This document shows, piece by piece, positions 32,757 through 45,521 of a stretch of DNA of 64,000 nucleotides. Numbering within the stretch: the stretch's first letter is position 1; the number at the start of each line of letters is the position of its first letter. Source of the DNA: Alitta virens. Its lineage: Eukaryota > Annelida > Polychaeta > Phyllodocida > Nereididae. The DNA is taken from NCBI GenBank assembly GCA_932294295.1, contig OW028585.1, forward strand, positions 17,999,561 through 18,063,560, written 5' to 3'. Both the position numbers and the translations under genes were made by a program. The notes beneath the pieces are model-generated. The model saw only the letters and a program-made list of their open reading frames with translations. It was not told the origin of the DNA and ran no database searches.

Positions 32757-33083
32757 TCTTCTTAAAGCAAGCCTTGTGGCCTTGCTAGAAATAGGCTTAT
32801 TACATGGTTTGTACAGATCAGTCTGATTGGTAATGACGATCTGTGTAATAAGCGCCAAATCAGCACCAGTGTTTACGAAATGTATCTATATTTAGCACAC
32901 CAATGTGGCCTGCAGTGGCTGTGAGTCTTTTGAAACACTAGTGGGTCACTTGCATTGACTGATCTACATAGTCACTTACCTATTTACCACTAGAGGGCCA
33001 CAGCAAAAAACGCCACCACTTTACCATGAAATCTAGCAAGGCCGCCTAGCATAGCTATGCGAAGATAGTGGGCTTGCTTAGGG
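32757..33083 (+). mobile_element. MITE-like element, copy 2
   Basis: The duplicate of 22654-22979, with ends TTCTTAAAGCAAGCC and GGCTTGCTTAGGGA; the terminal repeats have started to diverge. Confidence 0.7.
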
Positions 33084-33249
33084 ACGATTGGATATACAAT
33101 ACTTTTGATGCTCATTTGGCTGTGTTAATATATTAGCACCTGTCTAAATGCTATCATTAAATGGAGAAATTCAAGATTTTGGGCATCTTGGACTCTAATT
33201 TCCATTGTTACGTAAGGCCTTGTTATGATTGTTCAGGTTGATCACTATG

Positions 33250-33845
33250 TTATTGTAAATACCCTAATGAGTTAATTTGTGAAGCAAGATTGGATGATTA
33301 AAGGTCTCAAATGCTTTGTCCTTACTGATGTAGATACAACACATTGTGCTAAACTAAATAATCATAAAAAATTGATTATACATTACTTACAACAGATATA
33401 GGGTGATACTACTTTCTGCTTATTGCCCTGTTTATGAATAGGCGTAATTATAGTCTCCTTCAACTTATTAGGTAATAAACCTTGTTGAAAAGATATGTTA
33501 ATTAAGTATATCAATGGGAATTTCACCTGATCAAACACAGATTTTAAAATTGATTGACGAATGTCATCAAAGCCAGCAGCTGTGTTCTTTAGAATCATGC
33601 TAATTAAATAATTTCTTTTAATTCTTCTTCATTAATGACACTGGGCATAAAATTATGTCCTTGAGGATATCTCATATAATATAAAGGGTCTATGTAAGAG
33701 CGCCTTATATATACAGCTAAATCGCTTCCATTTGATGAAAAATAATTATTAAAATAATTAGCAATATTAATTGTACTAGTAATATGGCCATTGCTTGTTT
33801 CCAAGGTTTAAGGCAAAGTATTAAGTGTCCTGGTTGAGAACACAC
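33250..33845 (-). mobile_element. Non-LTR retrotransposon (LINE) fragment
   Basis: Two minus-strand frames (33604-33804 and 33383-33598) encode parts of one reverse transcriptase: IANYFNNYFSSNGSDLAVYI then NTAAGFDDIRQSILK and LLPNKLKETIITPIHKQGN. They are separated by a frame break near 33600. The C-terminal catalytic part is missing. It is related to the fragment at 40120-40578. Confidence 0.8.
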
Positions 33846-34110
33846 TCAGTTTATACATTAACCTCTCTCCATCTCATGTCTAATCTAATTTATTTTAATC
33901 ATCTGTGAAGGTGACTATTGTATGGTGAATAATTTCTATCTGTTCCCGGAAACAGAATGAGATCTAGTTGTTTAATGTTAATATCAATGCATCAGGTGAC
34001 CAATGCTTAGCCACTATGTCACCCATGTGCCCATAAAGAGAAAATGCATTTCTTGTACATCTTTTACTATTTTCATTTCAGACAACTACATTGATCAATC
34101 CAAGAATAAA

Positions 34111-35472
34111 ATGACAGCCAGAGATCAGGGTGAAGACATTAATTTAGATGTCCACAATGAGGCACAGAATAGCTCTAAGGAAGGCACACGATGCAAAGAC
34201 CTAGGAAATGATAGTTCCGTGAATGAGAAAGGCAGCGAGGACTGTCTGTCACAAATAAATGAAGATGAGAAAAATAACAGCACAGCGGCACAAATAAGTA
34301 GACCAATTGCTTGTGACATTTGCAATAGAGGATTTGCAAGTAAAAGTAGTCTTACAAGACACATAAGATCACACACTGGAGATTTGCCATACATGTGTAG
34401 TATATGTGGAAGAAAGTTTAATACCTCAATTGATAGAACCATTCACATTAGGATACATAGTGGGGAGAGACCTTATACATGCAATGTCTGTGAGAAAGGA
34501 TTTGCAAGGCAGAGTGACCTGACAGCACATATGAAGAATCACAGTGGAGAGAGACCTTATATATGCGATGTCTGTGAGAAAGGATTTGCAAGGCAGAGTG
34601 ACCTGACAGCACATATGAAGAAACACAGTGTAGAGAGACCTTATACATGCAATATCTGTGGGAAAGCATATACACAGCAAGGTCACCTGACCAGACACAT
34701 GAGGATACACAGTGGAGAGAAACCTCATACTTGTGATGTCTGTGGGAAAGCATTTACAGATCCAGGTAACCTGACCAAACACATTAAGATACACAGAGGA
34801 GGGAAACCTTACACTTGCAATATCTGTGGGAAAGCATATACACAGCAAAGTCACCTGACCAGACACATGAGGATACACAGTGGAGAGAAACCTCATACTT
34901 GTGATGTCTGTGGGAAAGCATTTACAGATCCAGGTAACCTGACCAAACACATTAAGATACACAGAGGAGGGAAACCTTACACTTGCAATATCTGTGGGAA
35001 AGCATATACACAGCAAAGTCACCTGACCAGACACATGAGGATACACAGTGGAGAGAAACCTCATACTTGCAATATCTGTGGGAAAGCATATACACAGCAA
35101 AGTCACCTGACCAGACACATGAGGATACACAGTGGAGAGAAACCTCATATTTGTGATGTCTGTGGGAAAGCATTTACAGATAAAGGTAACCTGACCAAAC
35201 ACACGAAGAGACACAGTGGAGAGAAACCTCGCACTTGGAATGTCTGTGGGAAAGGATTTACAGATCAAGGTAACCTGAACAAACACATGAGGATATACAG
35301 TGGAGAGAACCCTTACACTTGCAATGTCTGTGGGAAAGTATTTACACAGCAGCCTCACCTGACCAGACACATGGGGATACACAGTGGAGAGAGACCTTAC
35401 ACTTGTGAAATCTGTGGGAACGGATATAAAGATAACAGTAGTCTGACAAGACACATAAACAAACATAGTTGA
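34111..35472 (+). CDS. C2H2 zinc-finger protein, duplication copy 2 (14 fingers)
   Basis: It has the same exon layout as copy 1: a splice acceptor just before 34083, ATG at 34111 (MTARDQGEDINLD), an acidic leader of about 70 residues, then 14 fingers to SLTRHINKHS and stop. Fingers 5/7/9/10 (AYTQQ[GS]HLTRHMRIH) and 6/8 (AFTDPGNLTKHIKIH) are recent tandem copies in a two-finger unit. Finger 12 is degenerate: its first Cys is Trp (RTWNVC) and the last His is Tyr (HMRIY). A nuclear, sequence-specific DNA-binding factor; upstream exons (KRAB-like, SET or other) are not visible here. Confidence 0.88.
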   Translation: MTARDQGEDINLDVHNEAQNSSKEGTRCKDLGNDSSVNEKGSEDCLSQINEDEKNNSTAAQISRPIACDICNRGFASKSSLTRHIRSHTGDLPYMCSICGRKFNTSIDRTIHIRIHSGERPYTCNVCEKGFARQSDLTAHMKNHSGERPYICDVCEKGFARQSDLTAHMKKHSVERPYTCNICGKAYTQQGHLTRHMRIHSGEKPHTCDVCGKAFTDPGNLTKHIKIHRGGKPYTCNICGKAYTQQSHLTRHMRIHSGEKPHTCDVCGKAFTDPGNLTKHIKIHRGGKPYTCNICGKAYTQQSHLTRHMRIHSGEKPHTCNICGKAYTQQSHLTRHMRIHSGEKPHICDVCGKAFTDKGNLTKHTKRHSGEKPRTWNVCGKGFTDQGNLNKHMRIYSGENPYTCNVCGKVFTQQPHLTRHMGIHSGERPYTCEICGNGYKDNSSLTRHINKHS

Positions 35473-36035
35473 AAATAATAATGTGCTTTTAATTGTGACT
35501 TCTTAGAAGTTGATCAAATCAATTTGTTTGTGATATTTGAAATGGATTATCTTACTATATTCTGTTGGTAGCTGTTTAAGAAAATTTTTAGTTTTAACAA
35601 TTTAGCTGTATTGTTCAACAACCATTGCAATAATGCTTTCGTAAACCCAGAACCTAAAAAATATTTTTATTTGTGTGTAATTAAATTTATGATATATTAA
35701 AAGATTTATGTAAGCCCAGGTGTATTATGGTGATGCTCTGTCACTAACTGATGATAATTATATCTGCTACATGTTTGCTTTCAATTGGGCTCCAAGAATA
35801 TCATAAATTCACCGAACCATATTTTATCTTATTTTATCTTTATTAACATATGGTTCAACATCACAGTACATCGTTCAAGAAAAGAAACACAAACCACCCA
35901 GCCCCATAACGTCTTATTTGTCACATTTTCATTGCTTAAATACATGGCGTCTTCATGAAACAAAAAGTAAATGTTTTCATATTTCTGCAAAAACAAAATT
36001 GCCTATTTTTAGAGGTCAGTCAGCATGTCACTGTT

Positions 36036-38404
36036 TTTCATATAGTAGAACATGCCATATACATGGTAGGTTCTACACAGGCCTCTTTGTGACAACAGGA
36101 GTAACAATGGGTGAAGACCTCGAACCCAAGTGGCCAACACCGGACTCTGCGCCTTACACACCGAATTTATGCCGGGCTAACTCTCCTTACCTAGCACAGA
36201 CCTGAATGACCTTTTAGGTTAACACATTGTTAGATGTAAGTCAGGCTCACTTTGTCATTGTCACATCTCAAATTTAAAGTTTCTGTTTTTAATATCTATA
36301 CACCGCTCGTCTCTGAATGAGAGGAGATAGAAATTTCTGTTACTGAAATAACCTTTTCGCCTAAATTCCAACTCTCTATGTACATAATCTAACATAGCAA
36401 AACATTCATGTTGGAACATAATTTTTGAGGCCTAAGTCGCACACCTCTCAGTTTATATTCTGGTAATTATATTGGTCTGCTTGTATCTACATCCACATTT
36501 TTCAGCTTTTGCTTTCCCAATTGTGTGTAATGCACCAGACAATGCGTTATCATCACTCACTCAAACATATTTGATTTGACCACATAATTGGAGCCATTGG
36601 GTCATGTTACATGGGGGCAGTAGTGGCAGCAATATTCAGTTGTAAGTAAAGGTGTGTCAATCACCAAGGGGGTCCACATTTATGGGAACATTTGACAGAA
36701 AAAAACATTAGTCATCTTGCTATAAGCCCAATGATTGGCCCACTATGGCATGTGTTGTGGATTGGGGTTTTATGTCTGGTATTTCTGCATCTGAGGGACT
36801 AGTTAGGATGATGGATGAAACAACCATCCAACCTAGGCTTGTCCAGGAATTGAACCCGCAACCCCAGTGGTTGGAAGCCCTAATCTACCACTGAGCTAAG
36901 CCTCCACCTCGCCTTGGCATGTTATCAGGGCCATGCTGACCTCTTGGAATCCGACGTATAAAATATTACAGTATAATAAATTAAGTATTTGCTGCCGTGA
37001 CCAGTCTATACACACAAATATATTTAATAATACAAAAGTTAATGTTGAAATGTGCATAAATTCATCAGGTTAATTGTCATCACATTTTGCCAAGCATCCA
37101 AAATAGAAATTTAAAACTGCAACCAAAAAATGTTGAAGGTAACATAAGATAGCACTTTATCACCAGAAATAAATATAAATTTATTGTACATTTTGCAGGC
37201 ATATCAACTAGACATGACATTTAAAGATATTGAACAATTTATACGTAAAAGTTTGATACCGGTGGGCACAAATGAATTTCGAATTTGATTAGTTGCCATT
37301 GATTTGAGTCTCTATCTAGAGAGCAGGAATGTGTTATAGGAATAAGTTATGACTTTCGTCATTTACTGTTTTCTTAACATTAATTTTCATTTACATAGAC
37401 ACAATATGTGTTGTTTACATGGGCCAAATTGCATTTTGATGTACCGAAAATTAAAAGCTTTTTTTCATCAGTTATCAGACATATAGTTCAATAAGTTAGG
37501 ACAATGCAAGTGAGTTTGCAAATCATATATTGAAAGAAACTGCCCTGAAGTGCAAATTGAAAGAAGGTACTTCTAAACAAACTTTGGTATGGACTGGAAT
37601 TCATTACAGTGATATATCTAAAAAAAACTAAAATCCCATGTAACCTGATGTAGCTGTTAACTGATAATGTAATCTTGCATTCCAATAATGATCTTATCTG
37701 GATAGGACATATATTATTGTATATGTAGATCTTACCTTTTTGCTAATGTTTCTATGAGTGAGAGGATGTAAAGGAATTGGATCCAGCATTTTTCTAATAA
37801 GTAGTGAAAAGTATGTTGTCGAATATGATAAACAGTAAGTTATAGTTTTGCATTACTTTGAATATGATGGGAGAATGATATCGTATTTTTGTTAGAAACT
37901 ATTCCACCTTAGGTTGATTTTAATCTTGATGTATTGTGTAAGTAGAAACTGAAAGTACACCTGAATGTCAAGTCAAACTCGTTTATTGATTTGTTTTCCA
38001 ATGATCATTTATACATGGTCATGGCAAAACTGTTCAAACGGCATCAGATATTTATGGAAATTCAAGCTGCAATTAAAATTGGTTAAGGATGGTAAATCAT
38101 CTCATAAATTAAGTGGTAGTTAATAGCTATGGGTTGATCATGGTACCTTGCACCAAATAAGTATCTTAATATAACTTCTGGCATGACTAATGATCTCTCG
38201 TCAGATAAATATTGCAAAAAACTCAAATTTATAAAAATTAGAAGAATGTAAAACAATGCTAAAGCAATAGAAAAATTAAAGTGAGTAAATCCAAGATATG
38301 GTGACTGATTTCTTAATATTATTAACTTAATTTTATGTGGTTATTTATATTACTTTGTAATCTTCAATTAAAATATTCATTTTTGTAGAATATGTACTAT
38401 ACCC
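36036..38404. other. Gene-free stretch with SINE pieces
   Basis: No gene seen. It contains tRNA-like sequence at 36085-36170 (minus strand, GGGTTCGAGGTC as B box) and the clearer SINE head at 36839-36906; otherwise AT-rich unique DNA. Confidence 0.5.
36839..36906 (-). repeat. tRNA-derived SINE head
   Basis: Minus strand: GGCTTAGCTCAGTGGTAGA (A box), then TTGCGGGTTCAATTCCTGG (B box) and a closing AAGCC that pairs with the first five bases. The anticodon stem does not form, so I call it a tRNA-derived repeat rather than a tRNA gene. Confidence 0.65.
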
Positions 38405-39255
38405 TCGGTGGTTATAACTATATTTACAATGATGGTCATAACTATATTTCTAATGATGGTCATAACTATATTTACAATGATGGTCATAACTATATTTCTA
38501 ATGATGGTCATAACTATATTTACAATGATGGTTATAACTATATTTCTAATGATGGTCATAACTATATTTACAATGATGGTCATAACTATATTTCTAATGA
38601 TGGTCATAACTATATTTACAATGATGGTTATAACTATATTTCTAATGATGGTCATAACTATATTTACAATGATGGTCATAACTACATTTACAATGATGGT
38701 CATAACTATATTTCTAATGATGGTCATAACTATATTTACAATGATGGTCATAACTATATTTCTAATGATGGTCATAACTATATTTACAATGATGGTTATA
38801 ACTATATTTCTAATGATGGTCATAACTATATTTACAATGATGGTCATAACTACATTTACAATGATGGTCATAACTATATTTCTAATGATGGTCATAACTA
38901 TATTTACAATGATGGTCATAACTATATTTCTAATGATGGTCATAACTATATTTACAATGATGGTCATAACTATATTTCTAATGATGGTCATAACTATATT
39001 TACAATGATGGTCATAACTATATTTCTAATGATGGTCATAACTATATTTACAATGATGGTCATAACTACATTTACAATGATGGTCATAACTATATTTCTA
39101 ATGATGGTCATAACTATATTTACAATGATGGTCATAACTATATTTACAATGATGGTCATAACTATATTTACAATGATGGTCATAACTATATTTACAATGA
39201 TGGTCATAACTATATTTACAATAATGGTCATAACTATATTTACAATGATGGTTAT
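38405..39255. repeat. 24-bp minisatellite array with 48-bp higher-order unit
   Basis: About 35 tandem copies of AATGATGGTCATAACTATAT plus TTAC or TTCT. The TTAC and TTCT forms alternate over most of the array, making a 48-bp unit, then only TTAC forms occur after about 39110. Three frames stay open across the array because 24 is divisible by three; no coding evidence. Confidence 0.95.
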
Positions 39256-39479
39256 AATGTGTTTTTATTTATTTATTTTTTATCAAAAGTGAACTTGAAC
39301 ATGAAATTATACATCTATAAGAGACAAGGGCTTGTTGGCCTCAGGAAAATTACACTACAGTAAAATCAACAGGTAGACAGTCAAAGAAATAACAATTTAT
39401 AAATATGTAACGGTAACAAAACAAAAAAAAAGTTTATTAGTAATTTAAAAAAAAACAATAGATTTATCACAAAGTATAC

Positions 39480-40830
39480 ATGTACATTGAATATACCATT
39501 ATACAATGTAAGACAAAAGAAAAGGACAATTACGGATATTAAAAATCATATGTCTCTAAACTTTTCTATTTAATATCAATTTCTTGATTTGTGTCTTAAA
39601 TACATGAAACATATGTGAAGTCATTATATTTTTAGGTAATACATTCCATTTAGACACTCCACTATATTTCACAGATCTGAAAATCTATATTCATTAATTC
39701 TGGGAAAAGGAAAATATTTATTGGAATGTCGGGTTTGAAAAGTATGGATATCACAGCTAAGTTGGAAGATATTTGAAAAAACTCAACATGAAAACCCATA
39801 AATGAACAGCAATTATTTCATATTCGGAATGTACTTGAGCACATTGGAAAACCAGTACACTAGGAGTACGAGAATGCATATTTAGAACAATTTTTAGAGC
39901 TTTTTTTATTACTAATTATAATAGGTTTTAAGGAAGTTTTATAAGACGATGCCCAGATAATGTTATTTTAAATACGGAAGTATAGAAATTGTGCATAATC
40001 TTAATTTCCATTCTTCACTTAATATGTTTCTTACTTTATACAATGTATTGATTTGCTTATTTTTCTATTTATATAATAAATGTGAGTTAATTCATGATCA
40101 ATCTTCACACCTAGAAATTTCATAACTTGTACTTGTACAATAGGTTATTGTCTAGTGTTATATTTAAACTATGAATAATTCTATCGTTAGTGAAAAAAAA
40201 AATTGAATTTGTCTTTTTGAGATTAAAAGAAAGCTGATTTGCTGCAAACCAGTCTGAGAGTTTGACAAGTTCTGCAATGAAATTATTGACCATTTCTGTG
40301 AAATGTTTGCCGTTTAAAATTACATTTTTATCATCAGCAAGTTGTACAAATGTTAAAAATTTACTTACTATACTTACTAGGGGAAGGTCATTAATGTAAA
40401 GCATTAATTCTTCTTCATTAATGACACTGGGCATAAAATCATGTCCTTGAGGATATCTCATATAATGTAAAGGGTCTATATTAGGGCGCCTTATATGTAC
40501 AGCTAAATCGCTTCCATTCGATGAAAAATAATTATTAAAATAATTATCAATATTATTTGTAGTAGTAAATATGGCCATTGCTTGTTTCCAAGGTTTTAGG
40601 CTGAGTATTAAGTGTAATTGTACGATCTAGCATTTCATTAATAATTCGCCATGAATTGCGTAAATTGTTCATATACTTGTTAAGTGATTCAGCGTAATAT
40701 TTCACTTTTTCTAAGTAAATGAGTTAGTTTATTCCTATGACATGATAGACTTAATTTTGTGGCTTCACATGGATGTTTTAGATGAGCCTTATAAAGTCTA
40801 TTTTTCCTCTTGATTGAACTCAATAGGTAT
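39480..40830 (-). mobile_element. Decayed non-LTR retrotransposon (LINE)
   Basis: The minus-strand frame 40578-40120 encodes NYFNNYFSSNGSDLAVHI...VINEEEL fused directly to LYINDLPLVSIVSKFLTFVQLADDKNV. The last part corresponds to the FADD catalytic region with F replaced by L. The fusion removes the central RT fingers, so this copy is internally deleted. Upstream (minus strand, around 40650) NLRNSWRIINEML-like coding is visible, and RT/tail remnants extend to about 39480. Confidence 0.75.
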
Positions 40831-42655
40831 ACAACATTTATAATAATAATAGATTCTTTCTAGAAACACATTAGTCGCATAAAGCTACGTTCACAATGAT
40901 GCGTCTCCGTACGCGTATGCGTGTACGACATATTCAGAAACAGTGCAATTTTAATTTACCATTCACATAAGTCCGCATCAGTATGCGTGTGCGAATGCGG
41001 CGACACGTACGTCACTTTAATCATCGGATCAGTGAGCGATAGAAATGTTTGACGGATTGCCGGCGGATGGGAATCCCCCTTTGCAACGTTGCAGATGTGC
41101 TTAAGGGGGTAATAAATGATTATTAATAATCAGTGTTTACCTGGCATACATTAAAAATTACATAACAATAAAGATATTAGCATGCCGTGGGCATAAAATG
41201 TTTGCATATGCCTTCACTCTGAGTTTTTGGCATTGTGCCAGCGTAATAATACAGTTGGATCTGTAGCTTAAAGACCACACTACATCTAACACTTGGTTTA
41301 TAATAGGCATATTATGTAATTTTTTATGTTGTGATTGACAGGCTTTGTAACACTTTTTTATTTTACTGAATCTACATGGTAACAAAATTGAGTGTTACTA
41401 CACAAAGTAGCAAAGAAATTATAGCCTAGACATAAACAATGTCTGGAAATTTTTGCAGGCCTTTGCATTTGACTTTCAAGATTCTCATATAAATTTACAT
41501 TGGCGGATCCAGGGGGGGGGGGCCTTTTGTGAAAAAAAAGGGAGTAAAGGTAAAAAAAAGGGCTAGCAAATCAATTATCCACGCCCCCCTTTCACCAATT
41601 TCTGCATCCGCCCCTGATTTATTAATAATAATCACACATTGAAGGATATCAGTTCAGTCATATAGTGGAAAATATCTAGCAGAATTTCATTTAGAAATGA
41701 TAGCAACCACAAAAAAACGTTATACCAAAACAGCATGGATGATAATTACCAAAATATACATGTTTTGATATAATATATAAGGCCTATTATCAGAAAAAAA
41801 AAGAAAAAAAGTGACCTGTATATTCTGTGCAGTGCAATATACCTAAACAATAATTACAGGATTACAGGGGGGGGGGGGGGGGGCAGCAATGTGTCTTTAA
41901 GCAAAGTACTATACACTTAAGTTAAGATTGTTTGAAAGTTAATGCTTAATTTTCACTGTTTTCATATGGTTTACATAGACTCCTGATTATAATTAATATC
42001 AAAATATTTTCATGCTTATGAATGACATGATGTATTTTACCAACATTTGGCATGCCCTACCATGTTGTGTATTTATTGTCTACATTGATAGAGTAATTGT
42101 TTTTTTGTCTTTTTTTTTGGGGGGGGGGGCATTGGAGCTTACTATTTCAAATGATCAAATTTGATTGACAGGTGAAGGCTGTAAAACCGTGTGCAAAAAT
42201 AATCCAACAAATGAATATGAAGACTGCTGCATGGCCCTCAATAGTCAGGCAGTGTCAGACAAAATCCTTTCATATTTTATAATATTATTCACACTCAGGT
42301 TATTATACTTGACATCAAGGCAAGTGTAAAAAAAAAAAACTCGCCTATGATGTGAATGTGTTAAATGTTTGGGAATCCAAGCCGTATCATTTTATCATTA
42401 TGCCTGCCTCTGGCAGATGGTCATATAGGCTGAGTAAACTTCAGGGTTCAGTGGAAAGATTAGAATAGTTATGCAGGAAACATTTCAAAGGGTAAGCGGA
42501 AAACTTAAAATTATTTATAAAATATAATGGATTTCAATCAGACTATTTTCCTTGGTGAATACATAGAAATGCAAACCTCACAATTAAGACCTTGGTTAGA
42601 ATAGACATACTAATAGTGAGGTCTTAATAGTGTGGTTTTTAAGGCTAGGCCACTG

Positions 42656-42733
42656 AATAGCCTTTGAATACTGTGAATGAATATTTTGGCAGTGTATATG
42701 CCATAAATATTCATTCACAGTATAAAGGCTATT
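42656..42733. repeat. Perfect-looking hairpin (small palindromic element)
   Basis: AATAGCCTTTGAATACTGTG...AATATTT at 42656-42686 is inverted at 42705-42733 with two small differences, around an 18-base loop. A minimal MITE or a local fold-back. Confidence 0.8.
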
Positions 42734-43329
42734 TATGTTCATTAGACTACAATGACAGTTAAAGATAGGGAAATTGTAAATATAAAACAAATACATAAAG
42801 AAGGTGCACAGGAATATGCTGTATTTCTATTATTAACACTATTTAACAATAATTTAATGTCTTCCTTCTAGACACCTGGAATTCATCATTATTTTACTGT
42901 TTAGCAATAACATGACATTTAGTTTGCACTTCAGTGAGAAACACTTTTTGCCTTGGCCTAAATCTTTGGCCTTGGCCTATATTCAGAAACTGCTCAATTT
43001 TTGCCTTGGCCTTATCACCTGACTTTCTTTAACTAAAGACATTCACCTTTAACTCACCTGAAGATGTTGGAGGAGTGCATAACTTCAACTGGCAATTACT
43101 TGGTTTCTATACATGATAGAAAAATGCGGTTTTTTTCTAAATAGTTCAATTGTAACTATCTTATCAATTATCAATTCAAAACAACACAATGAAAAAAATA
43201 CACTAATACTTAATTTATTGAGAAAGAAATACTGATGACAACCCTAAGGTTTATGTCACTGAATCTACAATTTGCAAATTATATTTAAGGTACAGGAATA
43301 AAACCACTGTCTGGTTGCCTAAATGACTG

Positions 43330-43560
43330 ACTAGTTGTCAGCTGGTATGTTATGTTGTGCTGACTGACTGACAGACAGACTGACATGACTGAACTGACTG
43401 ACTGAACGGATGAGCTTAACTAACAGACAGACAGAATTGACTGAGTTCAACTGACTGATTTAACTGACTGAACTGACTGAACTAACCTGACTTGGCTGTA
43501 CTGACTGATTTGGCTGAACTGACTGACTTTGCTGAACTGACAGACTACTGTAGAAGTAGT
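43330..43560 (+). repeat. (CTGA)n-type microsatellite region
   Basis: Imperfect runs of CTGACTGACTGAA and CAGACAGACTGA over about 230 bp. Confidence 0.85.
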
Positions 43561-45521
43561 TATATGTAATAAAGAAAAGGAAAAAAAGAAGGAAATAAAA
43601 GAAAGAAAACAAAACAAAGGAGTCATTGACATTATGGACCTTGACTTAGCAAGTGGTTTACATATCAATATGTATAATTTTTTTATTAAGTTATACTGTA
43701 TTATGCTGAGGTAGGTTATGGACCATGAAACTGACCATACTTGTAAGAAATTTCACACCAAGTTAATAAAAAAAGATATCTATACCATGAATCCGCACAA
43801 AATAGACAGAATCAAATATAATCAAACCCCAACATGTTAGGTGATGAAAATAGGCTATTATTGCAATTTTAGTAAGTTGGCTTCTTTGTATATTGGTATC
43901 CAAAGTACTAAATAATATACAAATCAACAACTGTCAAAAGTTCATTGAACCCAACAAAATTGATCTGCTTATTTTTGACTGTGCCGCTCACATTGCGCTC
44001 ACATTGCGTAATCATTTCAATGTCAGTATGTCACTGCAGGGGGCGGAGCTTAAGTTTGATTGACATCCCTGTTTATTCATTAATCACGTGGGTTGTTTAA
44101 ATCAGTACATTTGAGGTCAAGATCGCAAATTACAAATTATGTCAGACAATAACTCGCTTTTGCTGGTAATCTATCAATTGAGCTATTCAAGTGTTTACAT
44201 TCAATTAAATTAATTGATATTGAATTTTATTTTCTTGGATTATTTGCAAAACTTCACTTCTAGAAATGATAAAAATATGCAATATATAATTTCTACTGAA
44301 AGCAAAATCAGATAGATCTATGACATATTTTCTGTGTGGACTTCAATCTGGTTGTACTAGTCAGAGCTAGAATTTTGTCAAATATAAATATATTACTAAG
44401 GTGAACATCAGAACATTATAAGCATGACCTTTGACCAAATTGCCCCCCCCCCCCCCCAATCAAACTTTTCCTCAGGCTACAATTGAGACATTAAAACAAA
44501 AAGTAATGCTGTAAGGAGTGGGTAAAAGGATTATATAGTGCACAAAACATCATTTCAAAGGGTTTGAAGAAAAGTGCATATTTTTATTATTGCTAAAAGT
44601 GGAGTTATGCACTAAATATAAGAAATGCAGGTGAAAGGTCAAGTCAAGTGCAGTTCCTGCAAAATGTTCAGACATTGTTTATGTCTTGGTCATTATTTCT
44701 TGCTACATTGTGTATTGTTGCTATCACACAAACAATTGTTACATAATCTGTCAATCGTTGACCTATTAACCAATCAAATTAAAGAAAACTGCAATGCCCC
44801 TCCCACTCAACACATTGGCCAATTGAATAGGGGCATGTGCATATTGGTGGGGGGGGGGGGGGAGGTGCCTAGATGGTGTTTATCAGCCGATTTTCTTTGA
44901 CATGTCAACAAAACAATGACTATTTTGAGGTTTTTATGCACTCACCTGAAAAACATTTCGGCATCCAGCTCTAACTCTTTTACCTGTTCACATAGATCAC
45001 ACAAGATGGACTTGTGACTTCTATGTATTATTACATAGTAAATATGTAAAAAAATTAAGGAAAACAATAAAAGATAATCTGTATTTAAAAATAATGTAAA
45101 ATATGACAAGATGAGCAAAGAAATCAATAAAAGATAATCTGTATTTGAAGTTTTTGATAACAGATAGCATGTAGTAAATCAGATGAAACAACTCTGCAAT
45201 AGCAATTAGGACTTTATCCAGGCTGATTACAAGTGTTTTATAATTACAGATAGCATGTAGTAAATCACTAATTTCTAATTGCTAATAGCGCATTTGCGCC
45301 GAATTACAATAATGCAACTACCAGTGCTGTATCTTTATCATCGTCCTGCAGGCCTTGCAGTAAGTAGGGTCCCAGACATCTTGGAATCTAACAAATAAAC
45401 GGGTACGTTACACGGACGAATGTAAACGCCACACAGTGCGTTTGACGTCCGTTGGTTTTTGTCGTACACAATCGTCGTACACGTATACGCGTACGGAGAC
45501 GCATCATTGTGAACGTGGCTT

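Larger units (their letters stand above)
28470..36035 (+). repeat. Segmental duplication, copy 2
   Basis: Second copy of 20401-26670 in the same orientation. It is interrupted by a 1.8 kb insertion (about 29694-31500) and by a LINE fragment (33250-33845) where copy 1 has other sequence. Confidence 0.92.
40882..45521. mobile_element. TIR-bounded segment, possible DNA transposon
   Basis: The left end reads AAGCTACGTTCACAATGATG and continues CGTCTCCGTACGCGTATGCG. The right end is the inverted copy with two or three differences across about 48 bp (45474-45521). The CpG-rich ends stand out from the AT-rich interior. The 4.6 kb between them has no transposase frame, so it is either a large non-autonomous element or two separate short elements in opposite orientation. 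Confidence 0.6.

Noticed and set aside
36839..36906. Functional tRNA gene
   Set aside because: A and B boxes are present but the anticodon arm does not pair; tRNA-derived SINE is the better reading.
38405..39255. CRISPR array
   Set aside because: Units are contiguous tandem repeats without unique spacers, in an animal genome.
38392..39363. A 323-residue repeat protein from the minisatellite
   Set aside because: The 24-bp unit keeps several frames open on both strands by arithmetic; no start context, splice sites or non-repeat coding flank.
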